Shown: positions 6,140 through 13,843 of the stretch, piece by piece
How positions within the stretch are numbered: the stretch's first letter is position 1
Layout of the letters: the number at the start of each line of letters is the position of its first letter
Assembly (NCBI GenBank): GCA_910583675.1
Contig: CAJTYH010000053.1
Location: 1 to 13,902 of the forward strand
Length of the DNA: 13,902 bases
Direction: 5' to 3'
Source: an uncultured Muribaculaceae bacterium
GTDB taxonomy: Bacteria; Bacteroidota; Bacteroidia; Bacteroidales; Muribaculaceae
The notes under the pieces: generated by a model
Seen by the model: the letters and a program-made list of their open reading frames with translations, nothing else
What the model was told of the DNA's origin: nothing
Databases searched by the model: none
Translations under genes and position numbers: made by a program

Positions 6140-7455
6140 ATGGTCTCTTCCGCAGCTTCTGCGGTCTTGATTTCGTTGTTGCTGATCTTGTCCTTGTCAT
6201 CCTTGAAGATCAGCATGAAAAGGATGCCGACCACGAGGGCATAAGCGGCAAATATGTACCAGCAAGTGCGCCATCCTTCAAGTTGCATCTCCGGCGTGTC
6301 GGTGGGGATTACGAAATGATTTACCACAAGCATGGCTCCGAACGTGCCGATCGTGGCTCCGAATCCGTTGGTCATGATCATGAACAATCCCTGTGCGCTG
6401 GAGCGTATGGCAGGAGAGGTCTCCTTGTCAACATACAGTCCTCCCGACACGTTGAAAAAGTCGAAGGCGATGCCGTATACTATGCACGAGAGTATGAACA
6501 TCCACAGGTTTCCGGCCGGGTCTCCAAGGCCGAAAAATCCGAAACGCAGTACCCACGCGAACATTGACATGAGCATCACCCCCTTTATGCCGAACCTTTT
6601 CAGGAAGAACGGTATCAGCAGTATGCAAAGGGTCTCGCTTATCTGGGAGAGCGATATGAGCGCATTGGCGTTGCGTGCCGCCCATGCGTCCTTGAATGCC
6701 TCTATCCCTTCAAATCCTGTAATGTAAGGGTTGGCATAGCCGTTGGTGATCTGGAGCGATACGCCGAGCAGCATGCTGAACAGGAAAAACACTGCCATGC
6801 GTTTGCGCTGGAAAAGCTTGAACGCGTTAAGTCCCAGGGATTCCATGAGGGAGCTTCCCTTCGATGCCTTGGAGGTAGGGCATTTCGGCATGGAGAGGGC
6901 ATAGAACATCAGTATGAAACTGAATGCAGCGGATACGAAAAGCTGCATGTATGTGGTCTGGAAATGCGCATCTGAAGGCCCTGCGAAGTTTACGAAGAGC
7001 ATGGCGCATATGAATCCTATCGTGCCCCATATGCGGATCGGAGGGAAATCCTTTATCGTGTCAAGCCCTGCCTGTGTAAGGGCGTTGAACGCCACTGAGT
7101 TTGCAAGTCCTATTGTCGGCATGAAGAAGCCCACCGAGACGGCATATAGCGCGAAGAGGGGAGCGAATTGTATTTCAGGTGTGAGCAGGCAATAGGTGGC
7201 GGCAAGAGCCATGAAGGTGCCGGCCATGAAGTGGCATATGCTGAGCATGCGTTGTGCCTGTATCCATCTGTCGGCGATTATGCCGATTACCGACGGCATG
7301 AACAGTGACACGATCCCTTGCACTATGTAAAACCATCCGATTTGGTCGAGCTGTCCGTTGCGTGCGAGAAAATTTCCTAAGGATGTAAGGTATGAGCCCC
7401 ATACGGCGAACTCGAGGAAGTTCATTACCGAAAGGCGTAATTTCAAACTTTTCAT
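6136..7455 (-). CDS. nupG: NupG-family nucleoside:H+ symporter (MFS)
   Basis: This 439-residue inner-membrane protein with about 12 hydrophobic helices imports nucleosides with protons. It aligns closely, from memory, with E. coli NupG along its whole length: MNFLEFAVWGSYLTSLG near the N-terminus, DFPPIRIWGTIGF (136-148), KRMAVFFLFSMLLG then LQITN (218-238), SQISETLCILLIPFFL (270-285), YGIAFDFFNVSG (327-338) and SPAIRSSAQGLFMIMTNGFG (347-366). Residues corresponding to those reported to contact nucleoside in E. coli NupG (Arg136, Thr140, Gln225, Asn228, Gln261, Glu264, Phe322) are all present, here as Arg141, Thr145, Gln235, Asn238, Gln271, Glu274 and Phe331. The cytoplasmic tail is acidic and polar. 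It follows the nuclease gene after 62 bases and overlaps rsmE by four. Whether it prefers all nucleosides or a subset cannot be said. Confidence 0.94.
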   Translation of the reverse strand: MKSLKLRLSVMNFLEFAVWGSYLTSLGNFLARNGQLDQIGWFYIVQGIVSLFMPSVIGIIADRWIQAQRMLSICHFMAGTFMALAATYCLLTPEIQFAPLFALYAVSVGFFMPTIGLANSVAFNALTQAGLDTIKDFPPIRIWGTIGFICAMLFVNFAGPSDAHFQTTYMQLFVSAAFSFILMFYALSMPKCPTSKASKGSSLMESLGLNAFKLFQRKRMAVFFLFSMLLGVSLQITNGYANPYITGFEGIEAFKDAWAARNANALISLSQISETLCILLIPFFLKRFGIKGVMLMSMFAWVLRFGFFGLGDPAGNLWMFILSCIVYGIAFDFFNVSGGLYVDKETSPAIRSSAQGLFMIMTNGFGATIGTFGAMLVVNHFVIPTDTPEMQLEGWRTCWYIFAAYALVVGILFMLIFKDDKDKISNNEIKTAEAAEETI

Positions 7456-7517
7456 GGGTGAATTGGCTTAGTTGTCGTTTTTGTTCTGTTCCGTTATGGT
7501 AATGTTGTCATGGCTTT

Positions 7518-8147
7518 TTAGCCTTTGCGTTTGGAAATCAGCTCCTTTATTCTGGCGGCTTCCTCATACTCCTCGTTTTCGATGCACTTGGAAAGCATCT
7601 CTTCCAGTTCCGCGATTGTGAGCTTTCCAAGGTCAGGTTCGCCTAATGACTGCTTTATGTCTTCATCGGACGGAAGCGTGGGTTCGGCTTCTTTTATCTC
7701 CATTATGAAGCCGGTCTCTTCAAGTATTTCGGGGGTAGTCCATATGGGTGAATTGGTGCGCATGGCTATAGCGATAGCATCGGATGTGCGTGCATCCAGC
7801 ACTACCTGTTTCCCGCTACGGTCAATGAACGTGAGTTCCGACGAGAAAATGCCCTCTTCGAACTTATGGATGAATACGTCCTGCAACTCTATGCCGAACG
7901 CCTGTGCCAGCGATGCGAAAAGATCGTGGGTCATGGGGCGCGGTGGTATTATACCTTCCATTTTTATGGCTATGGATTGTGCCTCGGCAGAACCGACCAC
8001 CACAGGTATTCGGTAAGGGCCGTCGGCCTGTGCGAGGATAAGGGCATATGCCCCGCTTTGAATCTGGCTGTATGATATGCCAAGCACGCGCAACCTTATG
8101 TGGCCGCTGTGCCGTCCGTTGGTATCGTTATTCGGATAATAAGCCAT
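7518..8147 (-). CDS. DUF151 (bifunctional nuclease) protein with C-terminal UVR motif
   Basis: This 209-residue cytoplasmic protein has two parts. Residues about 18-150 form a DUF151/BFN domain: LRVLGISYSQIQSGAYALIL, the conserved IPVVVGSAEAQSIAI (47-61), RPMTHDLF (70-77), and VVLDARTSDAIAIAMRTNSPIW (115-136). Residues about 177-207 form a UVR motif (LTIAELEEMLSKCIENEEYEEAARIKELI), a helical hairpin used for protein contacts in UvrB, UvrC and McsA. DUF151 proteins are annotated as bifunctional DNase/RNase after plant BFN1; biochemical evidence in bacteria is thin, so the nuclease label is inherited rather than shown. The two-domain arrangement is, to my knowledge, common in Bacteroidetes. It sits between mnmA and nupG with gaps of about 60 bases and no visible internal promoter. 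Confidence 0.92.
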   Translation of the reverse strand: MAYYPNNDTNGRHSGHIRLRVLGISYSQIQSGAYALILAQADGPYRIPVVVGSAEAQSIAIKMEGIIPPRPMTHDLFASLAQAFGIELQDVFIHKFEEGIFSSELTFIDRSGKQVVLDARTSDAIAIAMRTNSPIWTTPEILEETGFIMEIKEAEPTLPSDEDIKQSLGEPDLGKLTIAELEEMLSKCIENEEYEEAARIKELISKRKG

Positions 8148-8208
8148 TTCCAGGTGATGAATATGTTTATTACAAGAAATAATGTCTCAAGGGGTGCCGA
8201 TTGTTCAT

Positions 8209-9288
8209 TCAGATGGAGATATTGCGTCCCGTTATTATTCCGCTTCCATAGCAAAGACGGGAGCTTTTGTCATAGATCACAGCGAATTGCCCCGGAGCTA
8301 TTCCCTGTATCCGGTCTGCTGATTCTATGAGGTATTCACCCTCCCCGAGCATTTTCAATTTGCCGGGAGTGAATGTCGGGGTATGTCGGTTCTTGAATGT
8401 TATTTCCACCTCCGTATCTTCCTTGTCCCATGGATTGCCTGAGATGAAATGCATCTCGGCGAGGTGCAGATGGTAACCGTATTGTTTTTCGCAGTCGTAG
8501 CCGTTGCTTACGTAGATCACGTTGTCATGCACGTTCTTCTTCACCACATACCAAGGCCCTCCGCTTAGCCCCAGCCCTTTGCGTTGTCCGATTGTATGGA
8601 ACCAATAGCCGCGGTGCTCCCCGAGTTTCCGTCCTGTCTCTATTTCTATTATCGGTCCCGGTTTCTCTCCAAGATGCCGGCGTATGAAGTCGTTGTAGTT
8701 TATCTTGCCGAGGAAGCAGATGCCTTGGCTGTCTTTGCGGTATGCGTTGGGCATGCGGGTTTCCACGGCGATTTCCCTCACTCGCTGCTTGGGCATGTCG
8801 CCTATGGGGAACATGAGGTGGCTGAGTTGGTCGTATGATATGCGTGCCAGGAAGTCGGTTTGGTCCTTTACGGGATCTACGGCTGTCGAAAGGTATATTT
8901 TGCCGTCAAGATGTGTGGTGGTGGCATAGTGGCCTGTAGCAGTCATGTCAAACTCGTGTCCCCAGCGTTGCTCGAAGAAACCGAATTTTATCATCTTGTT
9001 ACACATTATGTCCGGATTGGGTGTAAAGCCATCTTTTACGGTACGCAGGGCATACTCCATGACATTTTCCCAATATTCCTCGTGTAGGGACACCACTTCA
9101 AGCGGCAACGAATAGCGCTTGGCTATCAGTGAGCACATCTCAATGTCCTCTTCTGCCGAGCAGTCACCCTCGTCATTGTCAAGTCCTATGCGGATATAGA
9201 ACAGGTGCGGCTCATGCCCCAGTTCCAACAGTCTGTGTACGGCCACCGCACTGTCCACACCTCCTGAAATCAATGCTGCGACTTTCAT
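8209..9288 (-). CDS. mnmA: tRNA-specific 2-thiouridylase MnmA
   Basis: This 359-residue cytoplasmic enzyme makes 2-thiouridine at wobble position 34 of tRNAs for Lys, Glu and Gln, using ATP to adenylate the base and a persulfide as sulfur donor. The PP-loop ISGGVDSAV is at 7-15. NPDIMCNKMIKF (91-102) carries catalytic Cys96, and KDSQGICFLGK (185-195) carries the partner Cys191. HTIGQRKGLGLSGGPWYVV (231-249) and the C-terminal TPGKLKML and IAPGQFAVIYD segments match the family. KDQTDFLA (141-148) replaces the common KDQSYFL; I recall the same variant in Bacteroides, so it is a lineage trait. The start codon overlaps the stop of the upstream exported protein by four bases (ATGA). Confidence 0.98.
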   Translation of the reverse strand: MKVAALISGGVDSAVAVHRLLELGHEPHLFYIRIGLDNDEGDCSAEEDIEMCSLIAKRYSLPLEVVSLHEEYWENVMEYALRTVKDGFTPNPDIMCNKMIKFGFFEQRWGHEFDMTATGHYATTTHLDGKIYLSTAVDPVKDQTDFLARISYDQLSHLMFPIGDMPKQRVREIAVETRMPNAYRKDSQGICFLGKINYNDFIRRHLGEKPGPIIEIETGRKLGEHRGYWFHTIGQRKGLGLSGGPWYVVKKNVHDNVIYVSNGYDCEKQYGYHLHLAEMHFISGNPWDKEDTEVEITFKNRHTPTFTPGKLKMLGEGEYLIESADRIQGIAPGQFAVIYDKSSRLCYGSGIITGRNISI

Positions 9289-10229
9289 TCCTGGGATCCC
9301 TCTTTTTTATTCATCTTGGCATTCACCTGACGGAACGCTTCCAGCAGGTTGTCTATGTCGAAATTTTTCGAAAGGATCTTATGCTGGCCGTTCAAATAGT
9401 AGATCACCGGAGGGTTGCGCATGTCATACAGCTCATCTATCTCAGGCATGGCTCCTACGATCCATTTCTTGTTGTAAACCGTAGTACGGTCTTTCCAGTC
9501 GTCGGTAGGCTCTCCAGGGTAGATGCTCAATACGACCAAGTTTCCGCTGTCGATCAGGTCGTTCAGGTTTACGTCGGCAGACAGGCGCATGCGTGCGAGC
9601 TCGCATTCCGTGCAATCGGGGTCGTTGATGAAGAGAAGCACGTATGCGCCGTTGGGAAGCTCGCTCAGGCGTCCAGAAGTGCCGTCAGGACGGTTATATT
9701 CAAAGTCCGGAGCCGTCATTCCTACTTGCGATCCCTCCAATGCGGATGCCTGATACTCAAATCTGGCCTTCTCCGCCTTTGAGATCTTGCGGTTTTCTGC
9801 TATGGCCTTGGCAAAAGGAAGGTAACATTCGTCGCAAACCATTTTTGCCGTGTCTGAATATAGAGTGGCTTCAGCGATTTCGCCCAACGTTAGCAGGTTC
9901 TTAGGGTTCTTCTTGACTTCCGATATGAGACGGTCTATTGAGTTGTGGACTACTTCAGCATCGGCGAAAGGCATGAAACTCACATAGTCGCGAAAGGCAC
10001 CTTCCATCTTCTGTCTTGACGAGAAGGCAGATTTCATATTGCATCGCTTCCAGAAATTCTCAATGAAGAAGTTCGATTTCTCATTCAGCGATTCAAGGTT
10101 TTCCGGTACTTTGGGATATTCGAAATATGTCTCGGGAACGGTTTCCTGTGCGGCCGTTCCAGGCTGTAAGGTCGCTTGTAGCGCAACTGTGGCCAAAAAT
10201 GCTGCTATTGTTGTCTTCGTTATTCTCAT
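9285..10229 (-). CDS. Exported DUF5106 / thioredoxin-like protein
   Basis: The 314-residue product has a Sec signal peptide (MRITKTTIAAFLATVALQATLQPGTAA, cleavage near 27; no lipobox), so it should act in the periplasm. Residues about 35-165 form a helical DUF5106-type region (NFFIENFWKRCNMKSAFSSR, then MVCDECYLPF at 130-139). Residues about 168-300 are a thioredoxin/AhpC-like domain: VGMTAPDFEYNRPDGTSGRLSEL, YVLLFINDPDCTECELARMRL with CTEC at 206-209, LVVLSIYPGE, and a Pro-Pro before a beta strand (NPPVIYYLNG) where thioredoxins have their cis-Pro. A second CxxC lies at 132-135. These features suggest a thiol-disulfide role as in TlpA/ResA-like proteins, with partners unknown. It is the first gene of the operon and ends in an ATGA overlap with mnmA. 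Confidence 0.88.
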   Translation of the reverse strand: MRITKTTIAAFLATVALQATLQPGTAAQETVPETYFEYPKVPENLESLNEKSNFFIENFWKRCNMKSAFSSRQKMEGAFRDYVSFMPFADAEVVHNSIDRLISEVKKNPKNLLTLGEIAEATLYSDTAKMVCDECYLPFAKAIAENRKISKAEKARFEYQASALEGSQVGMTAPDFEYNRPDGTSGRLSELPNGAYVLLFINDPDCTECELARMRLSADVNLNDLIDSGNLVVLSIYPGEPTDDWKDRTTVYNKKWIVGAMPEIDELYDMRNPPVIYYLNGQHKILSKNFDIDNLLEAFRQVNAKMNKKEGSQE

Positions 10230-10260
10230 TTTGCGGTCTGTATTACATACGAAACATGCC

Positions 10261-10285
10261 CCGCAGGTCTGTGACTTTCCTGCGG
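10261..10285 (-). promoter_or_regulatory. GC-rich hairpin in the operon leader
   Basis: CCGCAGG (10261-10267) and CCTGCGG (10279-10285) are perfect 7-bp inverted repeats with an 11-base loop. They lie in the predicted 5' leader of the DUF5106-mnmA operon, between the TSS near 10298 and the ATG at 10229. On the minus strand the hairpin is followed by GGCATGTTTCG, with no real U run, so it is not a clear attenuator. It could stabilise the mRNA or bind a protein. Confidence 0.5.
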
Positions 10286-10304
10286 CGCGTTCTCATGTAT
10301 GATG

Positions 10305-10336
10305 CAAAGGTAGCTAAACCACTTTGTTTTTGCAAC
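10305..10336 (-). promoter_or_regulatory. Promoter at the head of the seven-gene operon
   Basis: On the minus strand TACCTTTG (10305-10312) is an exact TAnnTTTG -7 box. A GTTG/TTGC at about 10332-10336 lies 19-20 bases upstream as an imperfect -33 box. Transcription would begin near 10298 and give a leader of about 70 bases. No comparable site was seen in the gaps inside the block, supporting one long transcript, although weak internal promoters cannot be excluded. Confidence 0.6.
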
Positions 10337-10349
10337 CACTTTGTTTTGC
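10317..10349. repeat. Tandem 17/16-bp direct repeat in the divergent intergenic region
   Basis: AACCACTTTGTTTTTGC (10317-10333) is followed immediately by AACCACTTTGTTTTGC (10334-10349), identical but for one T. The repeats start five bases upstream of the operon -7 box and cover its -33 region. Spacing of about 17 bases is not far from 1.5 helical turns. They could be operator half-sites or a simple slippage duplication. The remaining 10350-10501, in front of clpB, is AT-rich with an A-rich segment before the ATG; I found no confident clpB promoter and no CIRCE-like repeat. Confidence 0.7.
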
Positions 10350-10501
10350 AGCCTGAAAATCAAACAAGGGCACTTCTCAATTGATTTGTGTCAATCGGCT
10401 TTTGCACAGCCATTGAGGGGGTGAAAACATTATGGCATGAGATTTGTTAATAATGGTATAAAGAACGAAAAACAGAAGAAATAAACAGATTCAATAGATA
10501 T

Positions 10502-13093
10502 ATGAATTTCAACAGTTTCACTATCAAGTCGCAGGAAGCGATCCAAAAGGCCCTGGAATTTACCCGGGCTGCGGGTCAGCAGCAGATTGAGCCGGTGCAT
10601 ATCCTGAAAGCCATAATGGCTGAAGGGGAGTCCCTGGTGAAGTTTATTTTCCAGAAGGTGGGTGCCAATCTGTCAGTAGTGACAGCACAGACCGACCGTG
10701 AGATTGCATCCTTGCCAAAGGTGTCGGGGGGTGAGCCGTATCTTAGCCGTACATCCAATGATGTACTTCAGAAATCGCTTGACATAGCCAAGAAACAAGG
10801 TGATGAGTATGTGACGCTTGAAGCCATGCTGATGGCATTGTTTCAGGTAAATTCCTCGGCATCCACCATTCTTAAGGACGCCGGTCTGGGTGAAAAGGAA
10901 CTTGCTGCCGCCATAGAGGAGTTGCGCAAGGGGAAAAAAGCCACGGATCAAAGCGCTGAGGAGACATATAACTCCCTGAGCAAATATGCTATAAATCTCA
11001 ATGAGCGGGCGCGTGCCGGAAAGCTTGATCCCGTTATCGGACGCGATGACGAGATTCGTCGTGTTCTTCAGATACTGAGCCGACGCACCAAGAACAATCC
11101 CATGCTGATAGGTGAGCCGGGTACCGGTAAGACCGCCATAGCCGAGGGATTGGCTCAGCGCATCGTGCGTGGTGATGTGCCGGAGAATCTGCGTACAAAG
11201 CAGATATTCTCTCTTGACATGGGAGCGCTCGTGGCCGGTGCGAAATACAAGGGGGAGTTCGAGGAACGTCTAAAGGCGATTGTAAACGAGGTGACCCAGA
11301 GCGACGGGGAGATAATCCTTTTCATTGACGAAATCCATACTCTTGTAGGTGCCGGAAAAGGGGAGGGTGCAATGGATGCAGCCAACATACTCAAGCCGGC
11401 GCTTGCGCGTGGCGAGCTGCGCAGCATAGGTGCCACGACGCTTGATGAATACCAGAAATATTTTGAGAAAGACAAGGCGCTTGAACGACGTTTCCAGAAG
11501 GTGATGGTGAACGAGCCTGACGAGATGAGCGCCATAGCGATACTCAGAGGGCTTAAGGAGCGCTATGAGAACCATCATAAGGTACGTATCCGCGACGAAG
11601 CGATTATCGCCGCCGTACAGTTGTCTGAACGTTACATCACCGACCGTTTCCTTCCAGACAAGGCTATAGACCTGGTTGACGAGGCTGCTTCAAAATTAAG
11701 GTTGGAGATAGACTCGGTGCCTCAGGCGCTTGACGAGATTTCCCGCATGATCGCGCAGAAAGAGATAGAGCGTGAGGCCATAAAGCGCGAGGGAGACAAG
11801 GAGAAGGTACGTGAGATTGAAAAGGATCTTGCCGCCATGCGCGAGGAAGAGAAGGAGTTCACAGCAAAATGGAAGGCTGAGAAAGAACTGATAAACAAGA
11901 TACAGCAGAACAAGATCGACATCGAGCAACTTAACTTTGAAGCCGAGCGTGCCGAGCGTGAAGGTGATTATGCCAAAGTGGCGGAAATCCGTTATTCCAA
12001 GGTGCAGCAGAAGGAACAGGAGAATGTCTCCATACAGGAACAGCTGAAATCCATGCAGGGTGAGAAAGCCTTGATAAAGGAGGAGGTTGAGGCTGACGAT
12101 ATCGCGGATGTAGTGTCGCGTTGGACGGGGATACCTGTCAACAAGATGGTGCAGAGCGAAAAGGAAAAATTGCTCCATCTTGAAGAGGAGTTGCATGGCC
12201 GTGTAATAGGCCAGGAGGAGGCCATACGCGCCATTGCGGATGCTGTTCGCCGTTCGCGTGCCGGCTTGAATGACCCGCGCCGTCCGATCGGATCCTTCAT
12301 ATTCCTTGGGACGACCGGTGTCGGCAAGACAGAGCTGGCAAAGGCTCTGGCAGAGTACCTGTTTGACGACGAGAACATGATGACGCGTATTGATATGAGC
12401 GAGTATCAGGAGAAACACGCCGTGAGCCGATTGGTTGGAGCGCCTCCGGGATATGTAGGATACGACGAAGGTGGCCAGCTTACGGAGGCTGTGCGTCGCA
12501 AGCCTTATTCCGTGGTTCTGTTCGACGAGATCGAAAAGGCTCATCCCGATGTATTCAACATATTGCTGCAGGTTCTTGATGACGGGAGGCTTACGGACAA
12601 CAAGGGACGTATGGTCAATTTCAAGAACACCATCATAATCATGACCTCCAATATGGGATCTTCCGTAATACGCGAGAATTTCGCGGCAATGACCCCGGAG
12701 AATCATGATGAAGTGGTGGAGAAAACCAAACAGCAGGTTCTTGACATGCTGAAACAGACCATAAGGCCGGAATTCCTGAACCGTATAGATGAAACCATAA
12801 TGTTTACTCCCCTTGACCGCGCAGAAATAGAGGAGATCGTGGGTCTGCAGGTAAAGAGCGTGAGCAAGATGCTGGCAACGAATGGTATCACGCTGAATGT
12901 CACTCAGGCTGCATTGTCTCTGCTGGCAGACGAGGGATATGATCCGGAATTCGGTGCACGTCCTGTTAAACGTGTGATCCATCGCCTTGTCCTCAACCGT
13001 TTGTCAAAGGATATCCTTGCCCAGACGGTGGACAAGTCAAAGCCTATCATCATAGATACAGTAGACGGGGAACTCCGGTTCACCAACAACTGA
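10502..13093 (+). CDS. clpB: ATP-dependent disaggregase ClpB
   Basis: This 863-residue Hsp100 AAA+ chaperone forms a hexamer that works with DnaK to pull polypeptides out of aggregates after heat or other stress. The order is: N-terminal double Clp repeat (about 1-145); first ATPase with Walker A GEPGTGKT (204-211), pore-loop KYKG (Tyr249), Walker B ILFIDEIH (272-279) and Arg fingers in ALERRFQ (326-332); and the coiled-coil M domain (about 405-530) rich in Lys/Glu. The M domain is what distinguishes ClpB from ClpA and ClpC. The second ATPase follows with Walker A GTTGVGKT (603-610), pore loop GYVGYDEG (650-657), Walker B VVLFDEIEKAH (671-681) and sensor-2 GAR (818-820). There is no ClpP-binding IGF-type loop noticed. 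Length is normal. It is divergent from the operon on the minus strand. Confidence 0.99.
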   Translation: MNFNSFTIKSQEAIQKALEFTRAAGQQQIEPVHILKAIMAEGESLVKFIFQKVGANLSVVTAQTDREIASLPKVSGGEPYLSRTSNDVLQKSLDIAKKQGDEYVTLEAMLMALFQVNSSASTILKDAGLGEKELAAAIEELRKGKKATDQSAEETYNSLSKYAINLNERARAGKLDPVIGRDDEIRRVLQILSRRTKNNPMLIGEPGTGKTAIAEGLAQRIVRGDVPENLRTKQIFSLDMGALVAGAKYKGEFEERLKAIVNEVTQSDGEIILFIDEIHTLVGAGKGEGAMDAANILKPALARGELRSIGATTLDEYQKYFEKDKALERRFQKVMVNEPDEMSAIAILRGLKERYENHHKVRIRDEAIIAAVQLSERYITDRFLPDKAIDLVDEAASKLRLEIDSVPQALDEISRMIAQKEIEREAIKREGDKEKVREIEKDLAAMREEEKEFTAKWKAEKELINKIQQNKIDIEQLNFEAERAEREGDYAKVAEIRYSKVQQKEQENVSIQEQLKSMQGEKALIKEEVEADDIADVVSRWTGIPVNKMVQSEKEKLLHLEEELHGRVIGQEEAIRAIADAVRRSRAGLNDPRRPIGSFIFLGTTGVGKTELAKALAEYLFDDENMMTRIDMSEYQEKHAVSRLVGAPPGYVGYDEGGQLTEAVRRKPYSVVLFDEIEKAHPDVFNILLQVLDDGRLTDNKGRMVNFKNTIIIMTSNMGSSVIRENFAAMTPENHDEVVEKTKQQVLDMLKQTIRPEFLNRIDETIMFTPLDRAEIEEIVGLQVKSVSKMLATNGITLNVTQAALSLLADEGYDPEFGARPVKRVIHRLVLNRLSKDILAQTVDKSKPIIIDTVDGELRFTNN

Positions 13094-13108
13094 TATGTGT
13101 GAAAGTGT

Positions 13109-13152
13109 GGGAGCCGGGGCGCAAAAAAACATCACATGGCGCTCCGGCACCT
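13109..13152 (+). terminator. Strong hairpin after clpB (possible terminator)
   Basis: Positions 13109-13122 and 13139-13152 pair over 14 bp (GCCGGGGCGC against GCGCTCCGGC at the core) with one A-A mismatch and two G-U pairs. The 16-base loop begins with seven As. It begins 16 bases after the clpB stop. There is no U tract on the 3' side (TCACAAATCC), so intrinsic termination is uncertain; a processing or mRNA-stabilising role is equally possible, with read-through into the downstream lipoprotein gene. Confidence 0.5.
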
Positions 13153-13192
13153 CACAAATCCATTTCTGAAAAAATTTTTAAAACTTAGGGAT

Positions 13193-13681
13193 ATGAAGAA
13201 GATTTTTTACTATTTACTGCTTATGTTGCCTTTAGGGATGCTGGCAACTTCATGTGACGATGATGACAACAATATTCCCAACGTCTCAATTCAGGCGACT
13301 ATCAGTGGCGGCGTGTTTGACGACGATGAGATTTATGTCGTACAGGGTGAGCCCCTTAAAATTGATGGTTTGACGCTGGTTAACAACACCAACAAGGAGG
13401 GAACCCTTGGAGCGGTTACATATTATTGGGATCATTACCTTATCGGCACTAATATCACACAGCCGTTCTCCCTTACCGTCAATACCGCTGAACAGCCTCT
13501 CGGGCGTCATCTCCTACAGGCTCAGATGCCTATCTACGTGGTCGATTATCCCATTTGTTGGGGATATATCCAGTACTATGTCAATATCGTGGAGAGTGCA
13601 ACAGATCTGCCCGGTGGTGGAGAAGCCGGTGATCAGCCTACCTCCAAGGTCGTAAGTGGCATCATAAAGGCCAAGGAATGA
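13193..13681 (+). CDS. Small putative surface-exposed lipoprotein, unknown function
   Basis: I do not recognise this 162-residue protein. It starts MKKIFYYLLLMLPLGMLATSC, a lipoprotein signal with Cys21 in a TSC lipobox; starting at the upstream in-frame ATG at 13136 would bury this signal behind 19 residues, so 13193 is preferred. The mature end reads Cys-Asp-Asp-Asp-Asp-Asn-Asn, resembling the acidic lipoprotein export signal that sends Bacteroidetes lipoproteins to the outer face of the outer membrane. The body (about 30-145) is predicted beta-rich with alternating hydrophobic residues (VSIQATISGG, YVVQGEPLKIDGLTLV, GAVTYYWDHYLIGT, PFSLTV, YYVNIVES), compatible with an Ig-like sandwich. 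The C-terminal tail is Gly/Pro-rich then basic. It follows clpB by about 100 bases and has no TAnnTTTG box of its own in that gap. Confidence 0.82.
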   Translation: MKKIFYYLLLMLPLGMLATSCDDDDNNIPNVSIQATISGGVFDDDEIYVVQGEPLKIDGLTLVNNTNKEGTLGAVTYYWDHYLIGTNITQPFSLTVNTAEQPLGRHLLQAQMPIYVVDYPICWGYIQYYVNIVESATDLPGGGEAGDQPTSKVVSGIIKAKE

Positions 13682-13685
13682 TCGT

Positions 13686-13843
13686 TGGGCTATTGCCCAT
13701 CTACAAAACGGGGGTGCCATTATGGCTTCTCGCATGCCTTCGAAGAAGGCGTGTCAAATGATTGCCCCGCATCAAGTGCCCATTAGGGCGCGAGGTGCGG
13801 GGATTACTTATTCAGGTGCGATGACAAAGTCGTAAATGCACCA
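13686..13843. other. Hairpin-rich stretch with no convincing gene
   Basis: After the lipoprotein stop four hairpins occur in series. They are TGGGC-tatt-GCCCA (about 13687-13700), GCCTTC-gaa-GAAGGC (about 13736-13750), a 38-base structure from CCCCGCA (13765-13771) to TGCGGGG (13796-13802) enclosing GCCC-atta-GGGC, and GGTGC...GCACC enclosing GAC-aaa-GTC (about 13815-13843). No open frame here looks like a protein. It could hold terminators for converging genes, a small RNA or a leader for a gene beyond the right edge. No known RNA family was recognised. Confidence 0.45.

Noticed and set aside
10381..10446. TTGATTTG (10381) and GAGATTTG (10439) as clpB -7 boxes
   Set aside because: Each departs from TAnnTTTG and neither has a TTTG at 19-21 bases upstream.
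11696..12982. A 428-codon open frame antisense to clpB
   Set aside because: It lies wholly inside the strongly conserved clpB gene, has no recognisable domain, and its length is explained by clpB codon usage.
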